61,863 bases of DNA, taken from assembly GCA_029778535.1 (NCBI GenBank), contig JAKOQB010000125.1, forward strand, positions 1 to 61,863, given 5' to 3'. A model generated the notes under the pieces. The model saw only the letters and a program-made list of their open reading frames with translations. It was not told the origin of the DNA and ran no database searches. The stretch is from Pseudomonadota bacterium (GTDB lineage Bacteria > Pseudomonadota > Gammaproteobacteria > Burkholderiales > Burkholderiaceae_F). Shown here piece after piece: positions 27,191-37,741 of this stretch. The number at the start of each line of letters is the position of its first letter. Position 1 is the stretch's first letter. The translations under genes were made by a program, and so were the position numbers.

Positions 27191-28305
27191 GACTGCACCA
27201 GCTTGCGATTGCGCGCGATGCTCATCAGCATGCCGCACGCCATGCCGAGGGTGACCAGCGCGGTGCCGCCGTAGCTCACGAACGGCAGCGGCACGCCCAC
27301 CACGGGCAGGATGCCGCTGACCATGCCCATGTTGACGAAGCCGTAGGTGAATATGATCAATGCGATCGCCGCCGCCATCAGGCGCGAGTAGATCGTCGCG
27401 GCGTTGGCGGCGATCAAGAGCGCGCGCGTGACGAGCGCGAAGAACAGCACCACCAGCACCAGGTTGCCGATCAGCCCGAATTCCTCCGAGTACACGGCGA
27501 AGATGAAGTCGCTGGTGCGCTCGGGAATGAACTCCAGGTGCGTCTGCGTGCCCTGCATCCAGCCCTTGCCCGTGAGGCCGCCGCTGCCGATCGCGATCAT
27601 CGCCTGCAGCGTGTGAAAGCCCTTGCCGAGCGGGTCCTGCGACGGATCGATCAGCGTCATGATCCGTTCGCGCTGGTAACCGTGCATGAAGGTCCACGCC
27701 ACCGGCAGCATCGCGCCGGCGGCGACGAGCATCGCGGCCAGCCACTTCCACGGCAGGCCGGCAAAGAAGATCACGAAGAAACCGGCCGCCAGCACCAGCA
27801 CCGCGGTGCCCAGATCGGGCTGCTTGGCGATCAGGCCGACCGGGACCAGCAGCAGCAGCGCGGCGGCGGCGAAATCGAGCGTGCGCACCGCGCCCTGGCG
27901 CTTGTGGAAGTACCACGCCAGCATCATCGGCAGTGCGAGCTTCATCACCTCCGACGGCTGGATGCGAGTGAAGCCGAGGTCGAGCCAGCGTTGCGCGCCC
28001 TTGACGATGATGCCGAAGCGATCGACCGCGATCAGCAAGGCGAGGCCGACCGCGTAGATCGGCACCGCCGCCTTCATCAGCACGCCCGGCGGGATGCTGG
28101 CGGCCAGGAACATCACGCCGGCGGCGATCGCGAAATTGCGCATCTGGTCGGCGAAGCGCCACGGAAAGTCGAGCGCCGCCGAGTACAGCGTGATCAGCCC
28201 CAGCAGCATCAGCCCACCGATGATCGCGAGCAGCGCCGGGTCGAGCACGGAGAGGCGCTCGCGTACCCACAGCCAGATGCGCGCGCGCAGACGGTCATTG
28301 TGCAT
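27187..28305 (-). CDS. rodA: Rod-shape peptidoglycan polymerase RodA
   Basis: The 372-residue polytopic protein is a SEDS-family glycosyltransferase. It has about ten membrane helices and family signatures GAQRWLDLGFTRIQPSE, LVPVGLIAKQPDLGTA, FAVYSEEFGLIGN and GVPLPFVSYGGTALV. RodA polymerises lipid II in the elongasome together with PBP2. It overlaps mrdA by 11 bases and is followed by rlpA, the usual order in betaproteobacteria. The start at 28305 (MHNDRLRARIWLWV) fits the family. Confidence 0.97.
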   Translation of the reverse strand: MHNDRLRARIWLWVRERLSVLDPALLAIIGGLMLLGLITLYSAALDFPWRFADQMRNFAIAAGVMFLAASIPPGVLMKAAVPIYAVGLALLIAVDRFGIIVKGAQRWLDLGFTRIQPSEVMKLALPMMLAWYFHKRQGAVRTLDFAAAALLLLVPVGLIAKQPDLGTAVLVLAAGFFVIFFAGLPWKWLAAMLVAAGAMLPVAWTFMHGYQRERIMTLIDPSQDPLGKGFHTLQAMIAIGSGGLTGKGWMQGTQTHLEFIPERTSDFIFAVYSEEFGLIGNLVLVVLFFALVTRALLIAANAATIYSRLMAAAIALIIFTYGFVNMGMVSGILPVVGVPLPFVSYGGTALVTLGMACGMLMSIARNRKLVQS

Positions 28306-30229
28306 GCGCGCCTCCGTTCACTTGCGCGACCAGTTCCCCGGACGGCTCGCGGTCGTCCTCCGGCTTCAAGGGAGCCGGCGCATTCGGCACCTTGCCGAGC
28401 AGGTAGTAGTCAAGGGCCTGGCGCGCGATCGGCGCGGCGGCCATCGAGCCGAAGCCGCCGTTTTCCACCAGCAGCGCGAGCGCGATCTTCGGCTTCTCGC
28501 CCGGGCCGGCCGGCGCGAACGCGATGAACAGCGAATGGTCGCGGTGGCGCTCGTCGATGCGGTTGGCGTTGTACTTTTCGTTTTGCTTGATGCCGATCAC
28601 CTGCGCGGTGCCGGTCTTGCCGGCCACCTTGTACGGCGCACCGAGAAAGGCCTGGCGGCCGGTGCCGCTGATGTTCACATCGACCATCGCCTCGCGCACG
28701 ATGCGGATGTGCTCCGGCTTCAGCGGTATGCGGTAGCTCTCCTTCGGCACCGTCAGCCGCGCCTCGCCGGTCTTCACGTCCTCGATGCTCTTGACCAGGT
28801 GCGGCTTCATCACCACCCCGTCGTTGGCGAGGGTGGCGGTCGCGTGCGCGAGCTGCAGCAGCGTGAACGCGTTGTAGCCCTGGCCGATGCCGATCGAGAT
28901 CGTCTCGCCCGGGAACCACTTCTGCTTGAAGCGCTTCTCCTTCCAGGCCGACGACGGCAGGATGCCGGTCTGCTCGCCCTCGAGGTCGATGCCGGTGATC
29001 TGGCCGAAGCCGAACGGCTTCATGAAGTCGTGGATCGTGTCGACGCCGAGGTCGTTGGCCACCATGTAGTAGTAGATGTCGCTCGACTTGACGATCGACT
29101 TGTGCATGTCGACCGGACCGAGCGGCACCTTGTTGCTGTCGCGGAAGCGCCGCCCGCCGAAATTGAAGTAGCCGGGGTCGTAGATCACCTGGTCGGCTCT
29201 GCGCTTGCCGGTCTGCAGCGCAGCGAGCGCGAGAAACGGCTTGTAGGTTGAGCCGATCGGGTAGGTACCGCGCAGCGCGCGGTTCAGCAGCGGCTTGTCG
29301 GGGTCGTTGTTCAGCTCGTCCCAGTTCTTCGGGTCGATGCCGTCGACGAACAAATTCGGGTCGAAGCTCGGCTTGGACACGAACGCGAGCACGTCGCCGG
29401 TCTCGGGCTCGATCGCAATCAGCGCGCCGCGGCGGTCGCCGAAGGCCTGCTCGACGATCTGCTGCAGCTTGATGTCGATCGACAGGTTCAGGTTGTTGCC
29501 GGGCGTGGACGGCGCGCGGTCGAGCGTGCGCACCGCGCGTCCGCCGGCGGTGATCTCCACGCGCTCCGAACCGGTGGCGCCGTGCAGTTCGCGCTCATAC
29601 GACAGCTCGATGCCGGTCTTGCCGATGTACTCGGCGCCGCCGTAGTTGTCCGCGTCGTCGAAGGTCGCGATGCGCTCCTTGTCGGCCGGCGAGATGCGGC
29701 CGATGTAGCCGATCATGTGCGCGCCGACCTCGCCGAGCGGGTAGTGGCGGAACAGCCGTGCGCGCAGCTCGACGCCGGGAAAGCGGAAGCGCTGCGCGGC
29801 AAAGCGCGCGACTTCGTCGTCGGTCAGGCGCGTGCGGATCGGGATCGACTCGGCGCCCTTCAGTTCCTCCTGCAGCTTCTTGAAGCGGCGGCGGTCGCGC
29901 GGCTGGATCTCGATCACGTTCGCCAGCTCGTCGATCACCGCGTTGACGTTGTCCACCTTGCGCGGATTGATCTCCAGCGTGTAGGCGGAGAAGTTGCGCG
30001 CGATGATCACGCCGTTGCGGTCGCGGATCAGCCCGCGGTTGGCCTGCACCGGCACCACGGCGATGCGGTTTACCTCCGCCTGTTCGTACAGTTCCGCGTG
30101 CTTGACCACCTGCAGCCACATGAAGCGCGCCAGCAGCGTGCCAAAGCAGACCAGCACGAACAGCGTCGCCACCACCACGCGGGTGCGGAACTGCAGGATC
30201 TCGTGCTCGGGATTGCGAAAGGTGGTCAT
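28295..30229 (-). CDS. mrdA: Penicillin-binding protein 2, peptidoglycan transpeptidase MrdA
   Basis: The 644-residue protein has an N-terminal membrane anchor (about 18-40), the PBP dimerisation domain (about 60-230) and a transpeptidase domain. In the latter the active-site serine lies in GSTYKPFLAL (SxxK). KSSDIYYYMV supplies the second motif and AGKTGTAQ the third (KTG). It crosslinks elongation-specific peptidoglycan with RodA and the MreBCD scaffold. The gene sits between mreD and rodA, overlapping rodA, as expected for the mre/mrd cluster. Confidence 0.97.
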   Translation of the reverse strand: MTTFRNPEHEILQFRTRVVVATLFVLVCFGTLLARFMWLQVVKHAELYEQAEVNRIAVVPVQANRGLIRDRNGVIIARNFSAYTLEINPRKVDNVNAVIDELANVIEIQPRDRRRFKKLQEELKGAESIPIRTRLTDDEVARFAAQRFRFPGVELRARLFRHYPLGEVGAHMIGYIGRISPADKERIATFDDADNYGGAEYIGKTGIELSYERELHGATGSERVEITAGGRAVRTLDRAPSTPGNNLNLSIDIKLQQIVEQAFGDRRGALIAIEPETGDVLAFVSKPSFDPNLFVDGIDPKNWDELNNDPDKPLLNRALRGTYPIGSTYKPFLALAALQTGKRRADQVIYDPGYFNFGGRRFRDSNKVPLGPVDMHKSIVKSSDIYYYMVANDLGVDTIHDFMKPFGFGQITGIDLEGEQTGILPSSAWKEKRFKQKWFPGETISIGIGQGYNAFTLLQLAHATATLANDGVVMKPHLVKSIEDVKTGEARLTVPKESYRIPLKPEHIRIVREAMVDVNISGTGRQAFLGAPYKVAGKTGTAQVIGIKQNEKYNANRIDERHRDHSLFIAFAPAGPGEKPKIALALLVENGGFGSMAAAPIARQALDYYLLGKVPNAPAPLKPEDDREPSGELVAQVNGGAHAQ

Positions 30230-30422
30230 GCGGGTCCGGCGGCGACCACAGCGTCACCGATGCGGCTCAGCCGGCGCGTGCGGCGACACGGCTTCCCTTC
30301 CGCAATAGAGGCGGCGATACTGTCCGACATCCGGTACGTCCGTGCGCTGTGCAGGTGCGCATTATCGTTCAGCCGGGCAGTGCCGACGCTCGGCCGTTCA
30401 CATGTTCAACCCGGGGTAGCGC

Positions 30423-30680
30423 ATGAGCCACGACCAGGAACTGCTCGCCCTGCTGCGTCAGATCGAAGCCGACCAGCGCCAGGCGCTGGCGGCGCAGACG
30501 GAGCACCTGAAACTGGCGCAGGGGCAGTTCGCGCGCTCGCAGGCACGGATCGGCGAGTCGCTGCAGGTGCAGCGGCTCGCGGTGCAGCGCCAGCAGCGGC
30601 TGTCGCTGGCGGTGCTGCCGGTGCTCCTCGTCCTGATCGTGCTGGTGGTGTGGATCGCCATCAAGTGGCGGGTGATCTGA
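30423..30680 (+). CDS. Small hypothetical protein with C-terminal membrane segment
   Basis: This 85-residue protein has a charged, glutamine-rich helical N-terminus (LLALLRQIEADQRQALAAQT) likely to form a coiled coil. It ends in one hydrophobic helix (LSLAVLPVLLVLIVLVVWIA) followed by KWRVI, so it is a candidate tail-anchored membrane protein. It is encoded on the plus strand within the otherwise minus-strand cell-shape cluster, between mrdA and mreD. I do not recognise the family. Its stop abuts a heptamer-repeat hairpin. Length and amino-acid pattern look like a real gene, but it could be spurious. Confidence 0.6.
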   Translation: MSHDQELLALLRQIEADQRQALAAQTEHLKLAQGQFARSQARIGESLQVQRLAVQRQQRLSLAVLPVLLVLIVLVVWIAIKWRVI

Positions 30681-30765
30681 TTCGTTGTTCGTTGTTTGTT
30701 GTTCGTTGTCCGTTGCGCAGCGCACGCCTCGATCGACGGACAACGAACAACGAGAAACGAGCAAC
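30681..30765. repeat. Inverted heptamer tracts, TTCGTTG x5 and GAACAAC x4
   Basis: Five tandem TTCGTTG-type units (30681-30715) face four GGACAAC/GAACAAC/GAGAAAC/GAGCAAC units (30738-30765). The arms are roughly complementary, so the transcript from either strand can fold into a hairpin. It fills the convergent spacer between the small plus-strand gene and the mreD stop at 30771, and may act as a two-way terminator. Confidence 0.88.
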
Positions 30766-30770
30766 CGCCT

Positions 30771-31388
30771 TTAAATCGGCCGGGTCTCGTCGCGCTCGTG
30801 CGGCTGGCGCTGTGGCGCCAGCAGCAGCCAGGTGACAATCGGCCACACCAGCGCGCCGACCAGGCTTTCGGCGAAGTAGCTCAGGCCCGGGAAGCTGCCG
30901 CCGACCCACAGGCGGATCAGCAGCGAGGAGAACTGCGCCACCAGCAGCAGCCCGAACACGTGCAGCGCCTGCGCGCCGAGCGGGAACCACAGGATGCGCC
31001 GGTGCAGCGAGATCGCACCGTACGACAGCAGCGTGTAGGCGAGCGCGTGCTCGCCGAACAGCGCACCGTTGTGTACGTCCATCAGCAGCCCGAACACGAA
31101 CGCGGCGCCGATGCCGACCCGGCGTGGCTGGTGCACGTTCCAGAACACCAGCGCGAGCGCGACGAAGTCCGGCACGAAGGTCGCCTGCCCCCACGGCATC
31201 AGGTTCAGCACCAGCGCGGCCAGCAGCGAAACGAAGATGAACACCGGATTGGCCGGTCGCAGCAGCACCGAAGGCCGATACGCGGCGCGGCCGACGCCCA
31301 GACCGTCGGCCGACACCAGTTCGACCGGGTCGGGGCTGCGCGGACGGTTCAGCGCGAATGCGCTGCGCAGGCGCCTGAACCAGCTCAT
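30771..31388 (-). CDS. mreD: Rod shape-determining protein MreD
   Basis: The 205-residue protein is hydrophobic with about five membrane helices. It carries family features such as ATFVPDFVALALVFW, GIGAAFVFGLLMDVHNGALFGEHALAYTLL and a C-terminal LVWPIVTWLLLAP. It bridges MreC and the peptidoglycan synthases in the inner membrane. It lies between mreC and mrdA, the usual position. The N-terminal 45-residue cytoplasmic extension before the first helix is typical of betaproteobacterial MreD. Confidence 0.93.
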   Translation of the reverse strand: MSWFRRLRSAFALNRPRSPDPVELVSADGLGVGRAAYRPSVLLRPANPVFIFVSLLAALVLNLMPWGQATFVPDFVALALVFWNVHQPRRVGIGAAFVFGLLMDVHNGALFGEHALAYTLLSYGAISLHRRILWFPLGAQALHVFGLLLVAQFSSLLIRLWVGGSFPGLSYFAESLVGALVWPIVTWLLLAPQRQPHERDETRPI

Positions 31389-31401
31389 CGTCGGCGGTCC
31401 G

Positions 31402-32298
31402 TCATTTGCGCGCGCCCTTGCGCGGTACGGGGCGCGCGTCTTCCGCCGCCGGACGCGGCTGCGCGGCAGCGTCGAGCGGCAGGATCAGCAGGAACGCGTA
31501 GTTCTGGATACCGGCCGACGGCGTCATCACGATGTGCGCGAACTGGTCGTTTTCCGCGCGCTCGACCTTCGTGACCGTGGCGACCTGCAGTCCGGCCGGG
31601 TAGATCGCGTCGATGCCGGAGGTCGTCGCGATGTCGCCCTGCTTGACGTCGGCGTTGGCCGGCATGAACCGCAGGTCGAGCGTTCCCGGTTCGGCCCCGC
31701 CGTAGGCCACGCCGCGCAGCCCGTTACGGGCGAGCTGAACCGGGATCGACTGATCCTTGTCGGTCAGCAGCGTCATCTCGGCGGTCAGCGGGAAAACGCG
31801 CGTGACCTGCCCGACCACGCCGTGGTCGTCGATCACCGGCTGGCCGGCGCGCACGCCGTCGTTGGCTCCCTTGTCGAGCACCAGCTTGCGCGAGAACCGG
31901 TCGCGCGATTCGTACAGCACCTGCGCCAGCACGCCGGGACGATTGATCCGTTCGCGCGCGCCGAGCAGGCGGCGTAGCTGCGAATTCTCGCTCTCCAGCG
32001 TCTGCGCCTGCTGCAGTTGGCGCGCGCGCTCGGTCGCCTCGCGTTTCAGCGCGTCGTTCTCGCGCGTCAGGCGGCTGACGGTCGTAAAGTACTCGCCGAT
32101 CGTCTCGGCCATGCGCACCGGCGCGAGCAGCACCTGCTGGATCGGATACAGCACCACGCCGACGCCGACGCGGATCGTGTCGAGCGCCTGCACGCGCGAA
32201 TCGACGATGATCAGCGCGATCGCGAGAATGGAGAAGAACGCGAGCCGCGCGCGGGCGGAAACGCCCTGATTGAATAGCGGCGGCGGGCCGTGTTCCAT
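31402..32298 (-). CDS. mreC: Rod shape-determining protein MreC
   Basis: The 298-residue protein has one N-terminal membrane helix (about 15-35), a coiled coil (about 70-105, NDALKREATERARQLQQAQT) and the MreC beta-barrel domain with VLDKGANDGVRAGQPVIDD and TTSGIDAIYPAGLQVATV. It forms periplasmic filaments linking MreB to PBP2. It is followed by mreD 13 bases on and preceded by mreB. The tail ends in a basic run (PVPRKGARK). Confidence 0.96.
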   Translation of the reverse strand: MEHGPPPLFNQGVSARARLAFFSILAIALIIVDSRVQALDTIRVGVGVVLYPIQQVLLAPVRMAETIGEYFTTVSRLTRENDALKREATERARQLQQAQTLESENSQLRRLLGARERINRPGVLAQVLYESRDRFSRKLVLDKGANDGVRAGQPVIDDHGVVGQVTRVFPLTAEMTLLTDKDQSIPVQLARNGLRGVAYGGAEPGTLDLRFMPANADVKQGDIATTSGIDAIYPAGLQVATVTKVERAENDQFAHIVMTPSAGIQNYAFLLILPLDAAAQPRPAAEDARPVPRKGARK

Positions 32299-32391
32299 GC
32301 GGTCGTCGAACGTCGGGCGTTGGCGTCGGGCGCGAGGCCTGGCGTCGGCCGTACTTGCGCCGGAGGCCCGGAGCCGGACGCCCGACGCGCC
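32299..32391. repeat. Degenerate CGTCGGG-type repeats in the mreB-mreC spacer
   Basis: The 93-base spacer contains scattered GTCGGGCGTTGGCGTCGGGC units and, at its other end, the inverse GACGCCCGACGCG. This resembles the CCCGACG tract beside rlpA but is much more degenerate. It could form a stem. Confidence 0.5.
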
Positions 32392-33540
<1,149 letters not shown>

Positions 33541-33641
33541 CTACATGTGCAAGTCGTCACTCCGACACGCGTGCGATTTCACTCCCGCGACCACATTTTT
33601 TCGCTCATCCCTTCGTCTGTCCCGCCCGCTTTAGCGACCCG

Positions 33642-33929
33642 ATGTCCCTGTCCATCGACGACGTCCGCCGCATCGCGCACCTGGCCCGCATCGAGATTAC
33701 CGACACGCAGGCGCAGGCCACGCTGGCGCAGCTGAACGACATCTTCGCGATGATCGAGAAGATGCAGCGGGTGCCGACCGACGGCGTCGAGCCGATGTCG
33801 CACCCGCTCGGCGGAAGCCAGCGGCTGCGCGACGACGTGGTGACCGAACATGACGAGCGCGAGACGCTGATGCGCAACGCGCCGGAGCAGCAGGACGGGC
33901 TGTTCCTGGTGCCGAAGGTCATTGAATGA
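33642..33929 (+). CDS. gatC: Asp-tRNA(Asn)/Glu-tRNA(Gln) amidotransferase subunit GatC
   Basis: The 95-residue protein opens [20 protein letters not shown], with [20 protein letters not shown] and [12 protein letters not shown], the standard GatC pattern. GatC wraps around GatA and stabilises the amidotransferase that converts misacylated Glu-tRNA(Gln) or Asp-tRNA(Asn). It heads the gatCAB operon. The spacer to gatA is filled with heptamer repeats. Confidence 0.96.
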   Translation: MSLSIDDVRRIAHLARIEITDTQAQATLAQLNDIFAMIEKMQRVPTDGVEPMSHPLGGSQRLRDDVVTEHDERETLMRNAPEQQDGLFLVPKVIE

Positions 33930-33934
33930 CGGTC

Positions 33935-33997
33935 GGATTGCGGATTGCGGATTGCGGATTGCGCGCCACGGATCACAGATCACCGGTCACGGATCAC
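33935..33997. repeat. Heptamer tracts GGATTGC x4 and GGATCAC-type x4 before gatA
   Basis: Positions 33935-33962 hold GGATTGC four times exactly; 33970-33997 hold GGATCAC, AGATCAC, CGGTCAC and GGATCAC. The second tract ends five bases before the gatA ATG, so the usual ribosome-binding region is made of repeat sequence. Confidence 0.95.
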
Positions 33998-34002
33998 GAT
34001 TT

Positions 34003-35463
34003 ATGAGCGAGCTGGCGCACGCGTCGGTAGCGGAGCTGGGGCGGCTGCTCGCTGACAGGCAGGTGTCGGCGGTCGAGCTGGCGCAGTTGCTCCTGAAGCG
34101 GATCGATGCGCACCGCGACCTGAATGCGTTCCTGGACGTGCGGCCCGACGTGACGCTGGCGCAGGCGCGCGCGGCGGACGAGCGCCGCGCCAGGGGAGAA
34201 ACCGGGGCGCTGCTCGGCGTGCCGATCGCACACAAGGACATCTTCGTCACGCAGGAGTGGTGCTCGACCGCGTCGTCCCGGATCCTGCAGGGCTACATGA
34301 GCCCGTTCGACGCCACCGTGGTCGCAAGCCTCAAGCAGGCCGGCATGGTCTGCCTGGGCAAGCTCAATTGCGACGAGTTCGCGATGGGCTCGTCCAACGA
34401 GAACAGTGCGTACGGGAACGTACTGAACCCATGGGACAAGGGCGCGGTGCCGGGCGGATCGTCGGGCGGGTCGTCGGCGGTGGTGGCCGCCCGCCTCGCG
34501 CCGGTGGCGACCGCCACCGACACCGGCGGCTCGATCCGCGAGCCGGCCGCGTTCACCGGCATCACCGGCACCAAGCCGACCTACGGGCGGCCGTCGCGCT
34601 GGGGCATGATCGCGTTCGCCTCCAGCCTCGACACCGCGGGGCTGATGACGCGCTCGGCCGAGGACTGCGCGCTGGTGTTCAACGCGATGCTCGGCTTCGA
34701 CCCGAAGGATTCGACCAGTATCGACCGGCCGCGCGAGGACTACACCCGCAGCCTTGACGCCGGCGTCAAGGGGCTAAAGATCGGCGTGCCGAAGGAATTC
34801 TTCGGTGCCGGCCTGCAGCCGGACGTCGAGCAGGCGGTGCGCGCGGCGCTCGCGGAGTACGAAAAGCTCGGCGCGCAACTGGTCGACATCTCGCTGCCGA
34901 ACGCCGAGTTGGGCATCCCCGTCTACTACGTGATCGCACCGGCCGAGTGCTCGAGCAACCTGTCGCGCTTCGACGGCGTCAGATACGGCCATCGCGCAAA
35001 GGACTACGCCGACCTCACCGACATGATCAAGAAGTCGCGCTCGGAGGGCTTCGGCGCCGAGCCGAAGCGGCGCATCCTGATCGGCACCTACGTGCTGTCG
35101 CACGGCTATTACGACGCCTACTTCATCAAGGCGATGCAGGTGCGGCGGCTGATCGCCGACGATTTCCAGCGCGCGTTCGCGCAGTGCGACGTGATCGCCG
35201 GGCCGGTGACGACCAGCGTCGCGTTCGGCTTCGGCGAGAAGACCGACGATCCGGTCGCGATGTATCTCGCCGACCTGTATACGGTGCCCGGTTCGCTGGC
35301 CGGCATTCCGAGCATGAGCCTGCCGTGCGGCTTCGGCGCCAAGGGTCGCCCGGTCGGGCTGCAGCTGATGGCCAACCATTTCGAGGAAGCGAAGATGCTC
35401 GGCGTCGCTCACGCGTACCAGCGCGCGTCCGACTGGCACAAGCGCGTTCCTGCCGGGTACTGA
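34003..35463 (+). CDS. gatA: Asp-tRNA(Asn)/Glu-tRNA(Gln) amidotransferase subunit GatA
   Basis: The ATG at 34003 ([16 protein letters not shown]) fits GatA; the longer frame upstream only reads through repeats. The 486-residue amidase has the Ser-cisSer-Lys triad: Lys in [12 protein letters not shown], and the serines in [18 protein letters not shown] with [11 protein letters not shown]. It releases ammonia from glutamine for GatB. It lies two bases before gatB. No Shine-Dalgarno-like purine run precedes the start. Confidence 0.97.
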   Translation: MSELAHASVAELGRLLADRQVSAVELAQLLLKRIDAHRDLNAFLDVRPDVTLAQARAADERRARGETGALLGVPIAHKDIFVTQEWCSTASSRILQGYMSPFDATVVASLKQAGMVCLGKLNCDEFAMGSSNENSAYGNVLNPWDKGAVPGGSSGGSSAVVAARLAPVATATDTGGSIREPAAFTGITGTKPTYGRPSRWGMIAFASSLDTAGLMTRSAEDCALVFNAMLGFDPKDSTSIDRPREDYTRSLDAGVKGLKIGVPKEFFGAGLQPDVEQAVRAALAEYEKLGAQLVDISLPNAELGIPVYYVIAPAECSSNLSRFDGVRYGHRAKDYADLTDMIKKSRSEGFGAEPKRRILIGTYVLSHGYYDAYFIKAMQVRRLIADDFQRAFAQCDVIAGPVTTSVAFGFGEKTDDPVAMYLADLYTVPGSLAGIPSMSLPCGFGAKGRPVGLQLMANHFEEAKMLGVAHAYQRASDWHKRVPAGY

Positions 35464-35464
35464 C

Positions 35465-36940
35465 ATGGCGTGGGAAGTCGTGATCGGGCTGGAGACGCAC
35501 GCGCAGCTTTCCACGCGCAGCAAGATTTTCTCGGGCGCCTCGACCGCCTTCGGCGCCGCGCCCAACACGCAGGCGTGCGCGGTCGATCTGGCGCTGCCCG
35601 GCGTGCTGCCGGTGTTGAACAAGGGCGCGGTCGAGCGCGCGATCAGGTTCGGGCTGGCGATCGGCGCCACCGTCGCGCCGCGCTCGATCTTCGCGCGCAA
35701 GAACTACTTCTACCCCGATCTTCCGAAGGGCTACCAGATCAGCCAGTACGAGATCCCGGTCGTGCAGGGCGGCTCGCTGTCGTTCGTCGTGCGGCCTGCG
35801 AAAGGAGAGCCGTATACGAAGATCGTGCGGCTGACGCGCGCGCACCTCGAGGAAGACGCCGGCAAGTCCCTGCACGAGGACAGGTCAGGTCCGCTCGGCG
35901 TCGCCTCGCTCGGCGGCAAGACCGGCATCGACCTGAACCGCGCCGGCACACCGCTGCTGGAGATCGTGTCCGAGCCGGACCTGCGTTCGTCGGAGGAGGC
36001 GGTCGCGTACGCGAAGGCGCTGCACGCGCTGGTCGTGTGGCTCGGCATCTGCGACGGCAACATGCAGGAAGGCAGCTTCCGGTGCGACGCCAACGTCAGC
36101 GTGCGGCCGACCGGACAGAAGGAATACGGCACGCGTTGCGAGATCAAGAACCTGAACAGCTTCAAGTTCCTTCAGGCGGCGATCGACTACGAGGTGCGGC
36201 GGCAGATCGAACTGATCGAGGACGGCGGCAAGGTCGTTCAGGAGACGCGGCTGTACGACCCCGACCGCGACGAGACGCGCAGCATGCGCAGCAAGGAAGA
36301 CGCGATGGACTATCGCTACTTCCCCGACCCCGACCTGCTGCCACTGGCGATCTCGAAGGAATGGATCGACGCGGTCGCGCGCGACATGCCCGAGCTGCCG
36401 GCGGCGATGCGCGCGCGGTTTGTGCGCGACTACGCGCTGCCCGAATACGACGCCGGCATGCTGACCAGCTCGAAGGCGATGGCCGCCTACTTCGAGGAAG
36501 TCGCGCGCGCGGTGCCCGACAAGAAGGCGGCCGCCAACTGGATCATGGGCGAGGTCGCGGCGGCGCTGAACAACGCCGGCATCGAGATCGACGCCGCGCC
36601 GGTGTCTGCCGCGCAGCTCGCCGCGCTGATCAACCGCGTGCTCGACGGCACGATCAACAACAAGACCGCCAAGGAAGTCTTCGCCGCATTGTGGAACCGC
36701 GAGGGCGACAGCGCCGACGCCATCATCGAGGCGCGCGGCCTGAAGCAGATCTCGGACGCAGGCGCGATCGAGAAGCTGATCGACGAAGTGCTCGCCGCCA
36801 ACGCGAAGTCGGTCGAGGAATTCAAGGCCGGCAAGGAGAAGGCGTTCAACGCGCTGGTCGGCCAGGCGATGCGCGCGACCAAGGGCAAGGCCAATCCGCA
36901 GCAGGTCAACGAGATCCTGCGCCGCAAGCTGGGCGGCTGA
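35465..36940 (+). CDS. gatB: Asp-tRNA(Asn)/Glu-tRNA(Gln) amidotransferase subunit GatB
   Basis: The 491-residue protein begins [17 protein letters not shown] and carries [41 protein letters not shown] and [12 protein letters not shown], the GatB kinase/transferase signatures. The C-terminal helical Yqey-like tail ends [15 protein letters not shown]. GatB binds the misacylated tRNA, activates the side chain with ATP and accepts ammonia from GatA. It ends the operon; the next 129 bases hold nothing I can identify. Confidence 0.98.
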   Translation: MAWEVVIGLETHAQLSTRSKIFSGASTAFGAAPNTQACAVDLALPGVLPVLNKGAVERAIRFGLAIGATVAPRSIFARKNYFYPDLPKGYQISQYEIPVVQGGSLSFVVRPAKGEPYTKIVRLTRAHLEEDAGKSLHEDRSGPLGVASLGGKTGIDLNRAGTPLLEIVSEPDLRSSEEAVAYAKALHALVVWLGICDGNMQEGSFRCDANVSVRPTGQKEYGTRCEIKNLNSFKFLQAAIDYEVRRQIELIEDGGKVVQETRLYDPDRDETRSMRSKEDAMDYRYFPDPDLLPLAISKEWIDAVARDMPELPAAMRARFVRDYALPEYDAGMLTSSKAMAAYFEEVARAVPDKKAAANWIMGEVAAALNNAGIEIDAAPVSAAQLAALINRVLDGTINNKTAKEVFAALWNREGDSADAIIEARGLKQISDAGAIEKLIDEVLAANAKSVEEFKAGKEKAFNALVGQAMRATKGKANPQQVNEILRRKLGG

Positions 36941-37069
36941 AACGCAACTGCCCGATGCACGGCGTTGCCGGCCAGAAGGGGAAGCCGCAGCGGCGGCCGC
37001 AGGCAGCGTCCGGGGGCGGCGCAGGAGCCGGGCGCCGGCGAGCGGCGTCGGATGCCACCGACGAATCCG

Positions 37070-37741
37070 CTATCGGGTTACGGTGCTCGCGCTGCGCTGC
37101 GCGGACCGGGCCCCGTTCTGCATCAGTTCGCGGAATCGCTTGCGGTCGGCGTCGAAGCGCTCGTTGATGCGCGCCAGTTCCGCCTCGGTGTCGGCGATGA
37201 TCTTCTCCTGCGCCTTGACCATCGTCGCGTTGGTATCGTAGGCGCGCTTGAGCTTGTCCGGCTTCTCGCGCCTGGCGTAGAACTCGGCCTCGTCGTCAAG
37301 CTTCTTGCGTTCGCGCTGCAGCTCGTCCATCCGCTTGCGCGCGCGATCGATGACCGCGCGCCGGCTGTCGGCGGCACGGACGCGCGCCTCCTCGATCTCC
37401 TTCTCGTCGCCGTAGGCGTCGAGCAGCGCCTGGTCGCGCCGCGCCTGATCGCGGCGTTGCGCCAGTTCTTCCGCCTTGCGGCGCTCCTCCGCCGCCTTCT
37501 GCTCGCGCTGCGCGGCGGTCAGCGGCGGATCGATCACGCGCCGCACCGAGCCGTCGCTGCGCAGCTCTTTGATCGGCCGGTCCGCGCACTGCGGCGGCGG
37601 CTGGTCCGACGTGATCGTCTTGCCGCGCGCGTCGGTGCAAACATACAACGCGCCGGTGCCGCCGGCGGCCAGCGCGCCGGCGGCGAGCGTGACGCCCACC
37701 GCGAGGACGAGCCAGGATCGAGCCCGGAATTCATACGCCAT
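37070..37741 (-). CDS. DUF4124 domain exported protein with long coiled coil
   Basis: The 223-residue protein has an N-terminal signal peptide (SWLVLAVGVTLAAGALAAG) and a DUF4124 domain (ALYVCTDARGKTITSDQPPP, about 30-55). The rest is a highly charged coiled coil (KAAEERRKAEELAQRRDQAR and RKRMDELQRERKKLDDEAE). DUF4124 proteins are widespread in beta/gammaproteobacteria with no defined function; a periplasmic structural role is plausible. It overlaps the upstream pyrE by 11 bases. Confidence 0.85.
   Translation of the reverse strand: MAYEFRARSWLVLAVGVTLAAGALAAGGTGALYVCTDARGKTITSDQPPPQCADRPIKELRSDGSVRRVIDPPLTAAQREQKAAEERRKAEELAQRRDQARRDQALLDAYGDEKEIEEARVRAADSRRAVIDRARKRMDELQRERKKLDDEAEFYARREKPDKLKRAYDTNATMVKAQEKIIADTEAELARINERFDADRKRFRELMQNGARSAQRSASTVTR

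Noticed and set aside
25955..28270. A single 771-residue protein covering rlpA and antisense-frame rodA
   Set aside because: The upstream 360 codons are rodA in a wrong frame; only the rlpA part has family motifs.
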